Below, one piece after another: positions 31,147-41,274 of a DNA stretch of 64,000 nt (positions within the stretch are counted from its first letter, which is position 1; every line of letters starts with the position of its first letter). The notes under the pieces were generated by a model that did not search any database, had not been told where the DNA came from, and saw nothing but the letters and a program-made list of their open reading frames with translations. This DNA comes from Eunapius fragilis (taxonomy: Eukaryota; Porifera; Demospongiae; Spongillida; Spongillidae), in the NCBI GenBank assembly GCA_963681505.1, contig OY811971.1, forward strand, positions 23,777,036 through 23,841,035, given 5' to 3'. The translations under genes were made by a program, and so were the position numbers.

Positions 31147-32270
31147 TTAATCTGGAAGTATTATTTTGGACAGAAAAATTTCACCCCCTGTTGCCAAACA
31201 CATGCACATGATTTCCAGATTTCCAACGTGTATATGCTATAGCCTCGTTATCTTTATCTTTATATGCTTATATACTATCCTGGGATAAAATAACCCCGCG
31301 GATACTTCCTAAGGTTTGGGGGGGGGGGGGGGGGGGGGGGGAGGGGGATTTTCGCGCGGATTGTCGTACCTATATAATGTTGAAGAATCGGCCGAAGGGG
31401 AATAGATAGGCATGGAACTAACAGTCCGACGCTCTTCCGCACAGCGCCGGGTGGGGTGGATGAGGGAAGGTTTGCGGGCAGGTGTGCCAGTGGAGAGCTG
31501 AACGATGCATTAAATAAATTATGTTTATGTCAGTGACCGGTTTTTAAAGTCGTCCGCCGGCTTTAGAACCATGTAGCTGCCCCGCGTGGTGATCATATTT
31601 AAAGGGCTCCGCGTATCCCAGCTACACATACCCTGGCTTCTTACTTATATACTTCAGTTTATACTTATACGGCATGCATATATTAAAATCGTCATTGTAT
31701 TTATCAAACATGGGATTGTAATATGTATTTTAAAAAGTGCTTTTCTCTGTGCATTATAATGCCTAGCCCCTCTTTATACAGGCTGAATTTACTCCATCCC
31801 CCGCCCCCGCCCTCCACCCCTTTTTGAAACATATACCTTGCATGGAATTGTAACAAATCGAATTTGAAAACTTGGACTTAAAGGGCCTATCAGTAGAACA
31901 TGCCTTTTCTATTTTGCTCAAGCATGAATCACATGTGTACGCGGCCTCATGCAGTAACCAAGGATGCAAAGTAATTCACAGCAAAAAAAAGGCGCAAATC
32001 ATATTTTGATTTCACAAGTGATTTGTTTTTTCATACCTGTACCAAAATGATAACAGTTTTGATACAGATATGAATAAACAAATCACTTGTGGAATCAATA
32101 TATGATTCGCGTCTTTTTTTTTGCTGTGTAAACCACAGTAGCTCGACAAATATCACTCCTGATGGTTATATCAGCATCGAGGCGGCACAGGTTATATATA
32201 TACGTCCAATATGCAGATCTTCAGGCAGACTTAGCCTGTGTACACTGACAAGGGATATAAAACTTTCTTA
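31147..32270. repeat. Repeat family R, copy B (modules X and Y, forward)
   Basis: Same orientation as copy A. It has an expanded G run (31318-31342) and contains the MITE at 31977-32128. Copies B and C lie tail to tail with only about 70 bp between them, forming a palindrome of about 0.6-kb arms. Confidence 0.82.
31977..32128. mobile_element. MITE with CACAGCAAAAAA-type ends, copy 2
   Basis: A 152-bp palindromic insert with left end CACAGCAAAAAAAAGGCGCA and right end its inverse. The empty site in copy A reads aaagtaaaccac; here it reads gtaatt, the insert, then taaacc. TAA is therefore repeated on both sides with two extra T on the left, compatible with the 3-bp TWA duplication of PIF/Harbinger elements. 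Arms are about 65 bp with about 85 percent identity. Confidence 0.8.
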
Positions 32271-32841
32271 AAAAGGAGGAGATTGAGAGTAAATCACAGG
32301 AAAAAAAGTTAGGAATACTACAGAGAATTACCACGGTTTACTACTGCAGTAATAATTATACTGCAGTCTTACATTACTTTGCACCAACTGTAGATCGCTG
32401 TTATTTTTAATGCTGCAAATATCCAGCTATTGCTACAAAATGCCATACAACGCATTAAAGACCATTGTAACTGGCATTGAAACAATTGCATTCTGATGTA
32501 AATGATGAAATGCAACAATTTACCACCAATGTCGAAATACAGTCACGTGAGAAAATTATTATCCTTTACCTCACAATCCAAATCGTTGGGCGCGGCCCAT
32601 CATGTATCTGCGCAGGCGCTAAGGTCGTACTATTAAGCGGGAACTATTTCGAATTTAAAATTTATATTGTGCTTTTCTGACGAAACGCTGAGGTGAGCCC
32701 AAAGTAGACATAATTTTAGCAATGGATGTTTTTGTTCTCCGAGTCCGTTATTTCTGTTTACCGTGACTACTATCATATATTAGTGGATCCTCCGCTTGCC
32801 ATAAGTCAAGTTTAGCTTCATCATCGTCATTTATAGCCACT
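32271..32841. other. No feature seen
   Basis: AT-rich, no repeats or coding frames that can be supported. Confidence 0.35.
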
Positions 32842-33088
32842 CAGAGGCGGATGCAGGGGGGTTTGGGGGTTGCAACCCCCCCTTTCATTTAAGGTACCTC
32901 CCCCTTTTCTGCTAAGCAGCCCCCCTCTCCCCACTTTTTGTATCGGGCTGAGGCGGACAGCACCCCCCCCCCCCCCCCCCCGCTTTTCGTATCGGGCCTG
33001 ATGCGGTCAGCACTCCATCCCTGCATTTCGTATCGCGCGGGTCTCAACCCCCACCCCCCCCCTTTGGAAATTCCTGTATCCGCCCCTC
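32842..33088. mobile_element. hAT-type MITE with 5-bp target duplication CCACT
   Basis: The left end CAGAGGCGGATGCAGG and the inverse right end GAGGGGCGGATACAGG agree at 13 of 16 positions. CCACT lies directly outside both (32837-32841 and 33089-33093). The interior has three tandem copies of a cccctttcgtatcgggc-like piece and a C run at 32965-32981. Confidence 0.72.
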
Positions 33089-33419
33089 CCACTGCAAGCT
33101 AGGATTATAACGCGAAATGAGCTATTGCCTCTACCATCCTTTTGATGCTGAACCGAACTAGGTCCAGCTTGAACCAGGCATATCGAACCAAGCGTACTAG
33201 TACATTGCAGCCTTGAACAAAATCTAGCTAGTCGATGGCTCCAGTTGTGTCTACCATGGGGAAGCTAAACATAACTTATACCCATGGATCCCAGTAAGAG
33301 TACATAGCCTGATAGTCATTAATTAAAACATAGCATTCCTGATTGCATGTGACTTAATTATCGCCTTCCCCATTGTAACTACCCAATCCAGTGTGTTGGG
33401 GAACAATGTACTGTTTTGG

Positions 33420-34200
33420 CTCAGTTGTTATGACAACAACACACCCGTGGGCCCAGTTGTCATGACAACAACACTCCCGTGTGCCCAGTTGTCATGACAA
33501 CAACACATGTCACAAACTGTTCCTGGGTCTCTCAAAACTCCATGTTACCCAACTAGCCTCCACCCCTTTCAAAATGTACAGTGGTCTTTACACGCAGTCA
33601 CTGAATTTTGTGTGTAAGTTGTGGGTGTGTTGCCCACACAGTGGACTGGGGACTGCCCAGGCATAATGGTAGCCATCTTGGACGGCGATTGAACAAAAGG
33701 CAAATTTATGCATGGCAGAATGTTACCCACAATAGTCCCCCAAGTCTTTGGGCCATTAGCACATGTGGCTATACACTACCCCTGTTGTCATGGTAGCAAC
33801 ATTGCTGCTCCAGGCACACCCCTGTGACATTTTAGAGCATTCTTCCTTCCATGTTATCCAACTAGCCTCTAGTGATCTGTACAGAGTCATAGTGTCTTGG
33901 GTATGTGTATAGCCACTGTGCTAATAGCACTGAATCCACCCCAAAAACTGTCAGGACTGGGGGACTAAGATGGGAAACATGTCTGCAATGCATATATTGT
34001 TCAATCACCAACACCATCCAAGATGGCTATCATTATGCCTGGGCAGTCCCCAGTCCATTGTGTGGACAACTCACCCATTTGGCCCTGTTGTCATGGTATC
34101 AACATTGTCGTTGTCCCTAACTGCTTCAGGCACACTGTTCCCTCCATGTTACCCAACTAGCCTCTACCTTTCAAAATGTACATGCAGTCACTGAGTTGTA

Positions 34201-34232
<32 letters not shown>

Positions 34233-34420
34233 TGTGTGTGTAGCCCCTGTGTTAATGGCACTGAGCCCACCCCAAAAACTGTCAGGACTTGGGGACTAAC
34301 ATGGGAAGCAATGCATATTTGCAATCACCATCCAAGATGGTCTGTACACACAGTACAGACCTTACAATGCAAGCCTGCTGCAACCCACCCCCCCCCCCCC
34401 CACACACACACACACTTATT
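33420..34420. repeat. Local duplications and GT microsatellite
   Basis: Phrases recur in order: gttgtcatgacaacaacac three times (33426-33505), ccatgttacccaactagcct at 33541, 33850 and 34145, and caccccaaaaactgtcagga at 33938 and 34268. The last two give a tandem duplication of about 300-330 bp. A (GT)n tract fills 34200-34242, and (CA)n follows a C run at 34388-34415. No gene pattern. Confidence 0.7.
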
Positions 34421-36118
34421 TTTAACTGTTCTGGTATTGTGTATACACATGCATTCATGGATTGAGCCATTTATAAGGATGGGCGAGGGTGGGGGAGGCA
34501 CACACAGCTAGCTTGTATCAAAGTGGTAAGATGATACACATTTGCTTCTGTGCGTATTATTGTCCTAGCTTCCATTTTGTCTGAAAAATATAAAAGGTTT
34601 TAAGTTACATGTAAAGTCTCATTATATATGCTTTTACAAACATTGTGGGGTCGTATTGATTGTCACTAGTATGGTTGTGCACAGCTGAGCACTGAACAAT
34701 TCCTTTAATACCTAGGATCGGATACAGCCCATAGCCAGTGGGTGTGGCTGCGCCCAAGTAAGCTGAAGAGGTAGGTTTGAACTGCACGTGATGGCCAACA
34801 AATAATGTCGTACCTTTATTGTTTGTTATTGCGCTATTTAAGCATTGACACATGTACATGCGCTCTACGACTATTGTACCGTGATCCAATTAATAATGGT
34901 TTTGTTCCAACACATGTAGCACTCAGAAGGCTTTTGCTCTGAAGATCCGAGTCCACACCCCCAGATGGATGAAGGGACACTGATGCGATGGATTCATCAT
35001 GAAATGGATGTGGTAAAGAGATGGTATGTGAGCTGCTCATCATAGCTGCCTTGGGTAAATTCTTTTAGTAAGTAATTGCATCACCTTTTGAGCACGAACT
35101 CCTCTCAGGATGTGAACTAAGGGAATGATGATCCAGGCAAACCATCCACACTTGTAAGCACACATGGGCACACATTAGTGTCATAATGTCCTGACAAGGA
35201 CATGTTGGTCTGTAGGCGCAAAGCATCTGTGTACCACACACATGCACACATACCACAGAGCTCTGTCGGGCCTCTTTTTGGACAGAAATGTCCTAAGCAA
35301 CATTTCACAGGCCACCCATCACTCACCACTTTAGGGGTACAGACGAGATGAAAAAAGGATACAAGCCTGATGACACTTTTTTGGGGGGGGGTGGGGGCGA
35401 GGGACTGATGAAGTGATCTTTTCCCTCCTCCTCATTTTTCATGGTGATGTTGCTGCTGTTGCAAAGGTGACATACTTTGGTTTCTATTGCAGACAAGATG
35501 ATGTTTACCCACACAGATCAAGAGAGTGCATTCTCCCAGCAAAGGGTCACCCATCCCCTCACCCAAATGGCCAGCACATCCTCAAGATCAACTACCAAGT
35601 GAAGGCCCCAGACAATATCATACTAATTGAGTCGTAATTTTGCATTGGCTTGTGTTTCATCAAAGTTCATGTACTCTTTCAATGAGATGTTGTATCTATG
35701 TATCTATAGTCTTGCATGTACATCACATGGGCATGTGGCAGGTAATACTTCATACATGAAGCTGTACAGTGGAGTGATTCAGTCACGGTGCCTACATGTT
35801 ATAGTAAATTCACATAGGTGTAGAAGGTGTGGCATGGATGCCAATTGCGCATGTACACATACACATGCCACTCCCTTCCCCAGTTATTTCCTAGAAGAGT
35901 AAGTAGTGATAGAAAGTGGGCATGGCCGCATGGGCTTATGATGCTATAGGCTCCATGTCCAGCAATTTCGGACATTCATACACGTCTGTGCATTGAAAAC
36001 GTGTTTTCAAACATTAACGCAGTGTGATTATTTTTCGCTTTCATTTTTCGAGCAAGAGAATCAACAACAAAATTAATTATTTGATTGAATACAAAGTACA
36101 GTAGACGAGCTATCCTAG
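34421..36118. other. Mostly unassigned; weak exon candidate near 35495-35637
   Basis: The plus strand has tttctattgcag at 35484-35495 followed by a frame of about 47 codons to a TAA at 35637 (…GQHILKINYQVKAPDNIILIES). It could be a last exon, but I found no upstream exon in phase (a candidate at 34919-35011 has good splice sites but joins in the wrong phase). The remainder has no recognisable feature. Confidence 0.25.
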
Positions 36119-36189
36119 CAGGGCCCGCGGAGGGTATTACAAAGTGGGGGGGCAGATTTTTATACTTAATTAAGTTGTATCTAAATATA

Positions 36190-36335
36190 GGTTAGACACT
36201 GAAACCGAGGGATCTACGTGATTTAGAATCCCCGAGGGCCCTGAGCTGTAGAGCCCCGAGCGGTAGCGAGGGCGCTACTAAGGGCCCGAGGGGATTCTAA
36301 ATCACGTAGATCCCTCGGTTTCAGTGTGTCTAACC
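36190..36335. mobile_element. Palindromic MITE inside the hAT element
   Basis: The arms begin ggttagacactgaaaccgag and are complementary over about 55 bp to …ctcggtttcagtgtgtctaacc, with a GC-rich loop (about 36241-36285) that itself repeats gagccccgag/gagggcgc. It lies between the transposase stop and the left end of the hAT element. Target duplication not clear. Confidence 0.65.
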
Positions 36336-36399
36336 AATTTGGACAATAGCAACGCGTACGTAGCAACCAATACATTATCGCGCAATGCGATAACAGGAG

Positions 36400-36430
36400 G
36401 GATTCTAAGTGCCCGGGGCACTTAGAATCC
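36400..36430. repeat. Perfect 31-bp hairpin
   Basis: ggattctaagtgcccgggg and its inverse form a stem of about 15 bp. The phrase cacttagagtccct follows at 36442 as a diverged copy. It could be a folding element or a remnant of the end of the neighbouring palindrome. Confidence 0.55.
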
Positions 36431-36614
36431 CCCCCACTGGCACTTAGAGTCCCTCTCTAGGTTTTTACCGCGTTTAGATACCTGCAATTGACCAATCAGA
36501 TTGCGCGAATCACTTCCGCTATTGTCTAATATTTCTTCGCACCTCCGTGTATTCATAGAAACGCGCGTACAAATACAAGCCACTGAAATGCACAATAAAA
36601 TAGATCCTTCACAT

Positions 36615-38060
36615 CTATATACCAAAATGTCGCTTTCGATTATCATTTCTAGAGGCGAACTCAGAGGCAACTTCGTCCAGGTCAATACTAGCTGTTCTGT
36701 CGCTATGAATCATGAGAGTAGCTAAGTTATTAAATCTAATTTGATTCATGCTTGAACGAAGCCACGTTTTCAGGCGACGAGCGGTAGAAAAAGATCTTTC
36801 ACTGACTGCATTAGTAGCTGGATTGACCAAGATCAGTTTAAATATAGTAACAATCTCCGAAATTAGGTCCTTTTCACATTGGTCAAGGCTTTGAAAAGCA
36901 CTGTAAATTTCGTGGAATGATTGAAATTCTCCACTTAGCACAAGTTTAAAAACAGGTAATTTGGCCTTCAAAAGTGTGACATTCACATCATCTGCATATT
37001 TCTCTGACATATATTTTAGTTCATCAGTTACATCAATTCCCGGTTTAAGAGCATTTAGAAGTAATGTTTCCATAATACTGTAGGCCTTAAATCCCGGCTG
37101 GTTGAAACGTTGTCTAATGGCATTGGTTACCAAATCGATTGCTTCATAGTATATCCTTCGAAAATATTCATCAGCAGATGATGGCTGATGAGATTGTCCA
37201 CTTCCTACTTCAAATTTTTTTGGGACATTGCGATGCCTGGGCAGTGAAGGTTCAGGTAGACTATGATTCTTAGCCTGCTTTTTAACATTCAGGAAATATA
37301 GATCAAACATTTCATCTGATCTCATGCTTGTGATGGCCCTAATCACCAAATTGGCACAATGCTGCCCTTCTACAGATGATAGCTGTGTTTTTTGAAGGGT
37401 TTTGGACAGGTTATCTGTCTGGATAAGCAATGTGGCACCAAGATTTAATCCAAAAAAATACTGAAATGACTCCATTTGAGCTTTCACACCAATTATACGA
37501 GCCCGCATCTCAGTATCCAATCTTTCTTCCAAGCAGATATCCCATTCCAACATCAGGGCTTCATAATTTTCTTTAATCCTTTCAAAGCTTTCTCCTTGAA
37601 CAGTCCACCGAGTAGGACACAGCATTTTTATTCCAGGAGTGTCCATATGAATGTCTGCTTTGATACTGCTCAGGATTCCCTCTCTTTTGGGTGAGAATTT
37701 AATTAATTTACTAATTTCCATTGTTGTATCCAAGGTGTCAGATAGTACTTTGCAGCCTTTTATCATATCATGAACTGCTAGACTAAATGCATGTCCATGG
37801 CAGTGTGTTAAATGGGCACTGGGAGCATCAGCTAACAGTTGTGCATTTCTACAGCCTGCCATTGTTCCTGCTCCATCATAACACTGGCCTCTACATTTAA
37901 AAAGACTCAGATTCATTCTTAGCAGCACATCCTTGATTACTGAAACTATAGTATCAGAAAAAATATTAGGTATATGATAAAACCCAATAAATTCTTCATG
38001 TGCTACCAAGTTGTGATCTACATGCCTCAAACAAATTGCTAACTGCTCCTTATTTGACAC
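36615..38060 (-). CDS. hAT transposase, catalytic and dimerisation part (frameshifted)
   Basis: Frame of about 480 codons following directly on 38062-39033. It begins inside the catalytic core (SNKEQLAICLRHV, after the first acidic residue). It continues with the CYDGAGTMAG motif and LTHCHGHAFSLAV, the insertion domain with CPTRWT, and ends with the hAT C-terminal dimerisation region: LILVNPATNAVSERSFSTAR, then LRSSMNQIRFNNLATLMIH. This order is that of ZMYM1-like/hAT proteins of animals, DDE transposases acting in the nucleus on the CAGGG ends. No ATG at its start: it is the second half of one gene. The frame switch is at 38060. Confidence 0.88.
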   Translation of the reverse strand: MSNKEQLAICLRHVDHNLVAHEEFIGFYHIPNIFSDTIVSVIKDVLLRMNLSLFKCRGQCYDGAGTMAGCRNAQLLADAPSAHLTHCHGHAFSLAVHDMIKGCKVLSDTLDTTMEISKLIKFSPKREGILSSIKADIHMDTPGIKMLCPTRWTVQGESFERIKENYEALMLEWDICLEERLDTEMRARIIGVKAQMESFQYFFGLNLGATLLIQTDNLSKTLQKTQLSSVEGQHCANLVIRAITSMRSDEMFDLYFLNVKKQAKNHSLPEPSLPRHRNVPKKFEVGSGQSHQPSSADEYFRRIYYEAIDLVTNAIRQRFNQPGFKAYSIMETLLLNALKPGIDVTDELKYMSEKYADDVNVTLLKAKLPVFKLVLSGEFQSFHEIYSAFQSLDQCEKDLISEIVTIFKLILVNPATNAVSERSFSTARRLKTWLRSSMNQIRFNNLATLMIHSDRTASIDLDEVASEFASRNDNRKRHFGI

Positions 38061-38061
38061 A

Positions 38062-39033
38062 TCAGTACATTCGTCTGCATGCCATCAAAGAAAAATATCC
38101 ATTCTTTCTGATACCTTCTGCTAAATCAGAAACAATTCTTAACGCAATAATATTTATCATTTCATTTTGTATCTCATGGGAAAGATATTTGTCATGTCTT
38201 TTCAGCCAATCGTGCATACTGGCATCATCATTGGCTCTGAGTTTGAAGAGTTGAAAAAAATTTGAATCCTCATCCGTATCTCCTTGGAAAGCAATTCCTT
38301 GCCTTGCCAAAAACTGCACATTTTCCAATATCTTTCGCAAAATTTGGCGGTTTTTAGCAACTTCTTTTTTATAAACATCAGATAAAGATGACCCAATATC
38401 TGCGCAAGTCTTTGGTAGAGTAACAATGGAATCTATGGCTAGCAGATGGCATGCTGATGTTTGGTGTTCCCGAAATCTTTCGAGCGCCTTTTTCCAGTTA
38501 CAGTAGCCATCGATAACAAACGCTGGATCTTTATTTCGGGCAGTTCTTAATTTACCCTCAAATTCTGCTCGCATACACGTATGGCAAAACACTTTATCAT
38601 TAGTCTCATCGTAGTGCAACCACGGAAAACAATTGAACCAAGTTCCCTGAAAGGCTCGGTTAAATTTTCCAAACTGCCGCTTTGGAAACTTTATTGTCGT
38701 TGGTTGATTTGGTTGGCCTGGGACCAGGTAGGATGTTGTTGAAATAGTGTCCTGCAAGTGTTTGTCATTGGATAGACTGGTACCGGTATTGCTTGTTGTT
38801 GAAGTATGGCTGTCCTCGGGTATAGGTATGTCGTCTGATAAAGTATCGCCATCCAATACGTGGTCAATCTCATCTGACACATGTGAAGTACCGCCTGCTT
38901 CGTTACTCGAATTAGATATCTTTTGGATTAAGCATGGTTGGAAGAACGTAGCTATGTTACACTGCTTCTTACAAGGAGGTTCGCCCATTGTGTTACACAG
39001 TGGACCGGCCGGGCAATTAGAATTTGAATCCAA
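38062..39033 (-). CDS. hAT transposase, N-terminal part with TTF-type zinc finger (frameshifted)
   Basis: Open frame of 323 codons. The track start at 39033 is a TTG; the first ATG is at 38988 (MGEPPCKK). After an acidic, Ser/Thr-rich leader comes a TTF-type zinc finger: WFNCFPWLHYDETNDKVFCHTC, then NWKKALERFREHQTSACH (C2HC-like spacing), which binds DNA. The helical region before the core follows (KEVAKNRQILRKILENVQFLARQGIAFQG). The frame ends at GYFSLMACRRMY. In this family an aspartate-glutamate-cysteine motif is expected right there, and it appears in the next frame. A second TGCA next to a first one (…ggcaTGCAgac…) shifts the frame by four bases. Confidence 0.88.
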   Translation of the reverse strand: MDSNSNCPAGPLCNTMGEPPCKKQCNIATFFQPCLIQKISNSSNEAGGTSHVSDEIDHVLDGDTLSDDIPIPEDSHTSTTSNTGTSLSNDKHLQDTISTTSYLVPGQPNQPTTIKFPKRQFGKFNRAFQGTWFNCFPWLHYDETNDKVFCHTCMRAEFEGKLRTARNKDPAFVIDGYCNWKKALERFREHQTSACHLLAIDSIVTLPKTCADIGSSLSDVYKKEVAKNRQILRKILENVQFLARQGIAFQGDTDEDSNFFQLFKLRANDDASMHDWLKRHDKYLSHEIQNEMINIIALRIVSDLAEGIRKNGYFSLMACRRMY

Positions 39034-39309
39034 TCGGTTGGCTATCTATAATACAAAAGCAAAAATATTTCGGAGTTTCCTTCGTCAAGCACACAATCAA
39101 ATCACTATAAGATACAAGCGTCAAGCACTGCACAATAACAAAAGAACAAAAGTCTGGCTGGTCTGCTATAGATGTTTGATACAGCCGCCGCGCGCCTGCA
39201 TGCGCGTGTATGCATCCGCAATAATTAATACATTAAATAAATTAACATTATCGGCCAAAAAAGTGGGGGGGCAGCTGCCCCCCTTGCCCCCCCGGCTCCG
39301 CGGGCCCTG

Positions 39310-39804
39310 CCTAGAGAGGATAGCTGTAAGCATTAGCCCTGACCAGGTGGAGATTCAGTCGGGCATAGATCTCATTACACTGCGTGACATAGTACCGTAT
39401 GCAGAGATTGCAGAGGTCTGCCCACGTTAACGTATGCAGATAGGTATGCAGACATGCGCGTATGCAGACCAATATCCTGACTCGTATCGAGATATACACA
39501 TACCATGAGCAGTATGCAGATGGATATGAAGGGGGGTTTAGTATTACACAAGTATTCGGCGCGTATCAACCCCCCCTCGGAAACGCGCGTGTGCAGTATA
39601 AACCCACAATAGTGCGCAGTAATAGGAATATACAAGTACCTACGTTAAGTTGGGCCGAGGTTAATAAATGCAATTAAGCGGCACTCTAATTAGTAAATAT
39701 CAAGCAGAGAAGCGCCGGAGATGGAAGAAAAATCCCCTTCCTTTCCAGTCGGGGGGTATTACCGTATGGATGTGCGCCATAATCATCGCAAGCAGTAAGA
39801 AAGT

Positions 39805-39835
<31 letters not shown>

Positions 39836-39984
39836 GTGTGGGGGAGGGGGGGGGGCGCACTGGTCTCTTGTGGCCCCTAGTTCCGCCAACCTGCATCCCC
39901 AATGCGTTACCTTAATGCTAAACCAGTGATATGTTCAGAGTTATTAATAGGTGCTATAACGAATGACGTGAGTTATTAGTTTAA
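39310..39984. other. Unassigned with GT microsatellite
   Basis: A (GT)n tract at 39806-39833 is followed by a G run. Tgcaga-rich wording around 39395-39520 (tatgcaga repeated irregularly) is a weak local repeat. No gene. Confidence 0.4.
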
Positions 39985-41104
39985 TATCTAGATGGCCATT
40001 GGATGGCTGGCATTGTCCATTGGGTGAGGTGTTCTCTGTGATGAGCTGATAGTGTGTGTAGGTTGGGGTGAGTTGAGCTTGTGTGGTTGTCATGTCTGTT
40101 CCATGGTTTGTGTGCTCCCATTCAGGTCTGGACACTTTCTAATTAGAATATGAAGCTGGCCATTCGACGGCTGGTATTGTCCATTGGGTGAGGTGTTCTC
40201 TGTGATGAGCTGATAGTGTGTGTAGGTTGGGGTGAGTTGAGCTTGTGTGGTTGTCATGTCTGTTCCATGGTTTGTGTGCTCCCATTCAGGTCTGGACACT
40301 TTCTAATTAGAATATGAAGCTGGCCATTCGACGGCTGGTATTGTCCATTGGGTGAGGTGTTCTCTGTGATGAGCTGATAGTGTGTGTAGGTTGGGGTGAG
40401 TTGAGCTTGTGTGGTTGTCATGTCTGTTCCATGGTTTGTGTGCTCCCATTCAGGTCTGGACACTTTCTAATAAGAATATGAAGCTGGCCATTCGACGGCT
40501 GGTATTGTCCATTGGGTGAGGTGTTCTCTGTGATGAGCTGATAGTGTGTGTAGGTTGGGGTGAGTTGAGCTTGTGCGGTTGTCGTGTCTGTTCCATGGTT
40601 TGTGTGCTCCCATTCAGGTCTGGACACTTTCTAATTAGAATATGAAGCTGGCCATTCGACGGCTGGTATTGTCCATTGGGTGAGGTGTTCTCTGTGATGA
40701 GCTGATAGTGTGTGTAGGTTGGGGTGAGTTGAGCTTGTGTGGTTGTCATGTCTGTTCCATGGTTTGTGTGCTCCCATTCAGGTCTGGACACTTTCTAATA
40801 AGAATATGAAGCTGGCCATTCGACGGCTGGTATTGTCCATTGGGTGAGGTGTTCTCTGTGATGAGCTGATAGTGTGTGTAGGTTGGGGTGAGTTGAGCTT
40901 GTGTGGTTGTCATGTCTATTCCATGGTTTGTGTGCTCCCATTCAGGTCTGGACACTTTCTAATTAGAATATGAAGCTGGCCATTCGACGGCTGGTATTGT
41001 CCATTGGGTGAGGTGTTCTCTGTGATGAGCTGATAGTGTGTGTAGGTTGGGGTGAGTTGAGCTTGTGCGGTTGTCGTGTCTGTTCTATGGTTTGTGTGCT
41101 CCCA
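39985..41104. repeat. 164-bp tandem repeat, about seven copies
   Basis: Landmark ctgatagtgtgtgtaggttg recurs at 164-bp spacing from 40046 to 41030, and ttctaattagaatatgaagc marks the unit joints. The copies differ by a few bases only; two paired variants (gcggttgtcgtgtc and taataagaatatg) alternate between copies, hinting at duplication of two or three units together. Minus-strand 69-codon frames are by-products. Confidence 0.96.
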
Positions 41105-41274
41105 GCTCATTTCCTAGGGTGTATATATGTTAGGAAGAATCTTTCTAGCTGATGCTGATGTAACCTGTTGGGTTGATCTGTACCCTGGTCAAGAATGGGT
41201 TAAATATGTCTAGCTGCTAGTACCCTGGGCAAGAATGATTCTCTCTAGATAGCCAAGATACAAAGTACATGATA

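Larger units (their letters stand above)
36119..39309. mobile_element. hAT transposon (ZMYM1-like transposase) with 5-bp target duplication CCTAG
   Basis: The ends CAGGGCCCGCGGAG and CTCCGCGGGCCCTG are inverted copies. CCTAG lies directly outside both (36114-36118 and 39310-39314). The element is 3191 bp and carries one minus-strand transposase gene split by a frameshift, a MITE-like palindrome and a hairpin in its 3' non-coding part. The right end has G-rich and C-rich blocks (39263-39293) that can fold on each other. Confidence 0.88.

Noticed and set aside
34919..35637. Two-exon gene (34919-35011 joined to 35496-35637)
   Set aside because: Each piece has acceptable splice sites, but the phases do not match with any donor I tried, and one join creates a stop.
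39985..41104. CRISPR array
   Set aside because: Units are contiguous and alike over the full 164 bp, with no unique spacers. The same holds for the 17-, 27-, 52/64- and 182-bp arrays.
39944..41110. Repeated 69-codon minus-strand ORFs (MSRPEWEHTNHG)
   Set aside because: They are copies of one frame in the 164-bp tandem repeat; 164 is not a multiple of three, so they cannot form a repeat protein.
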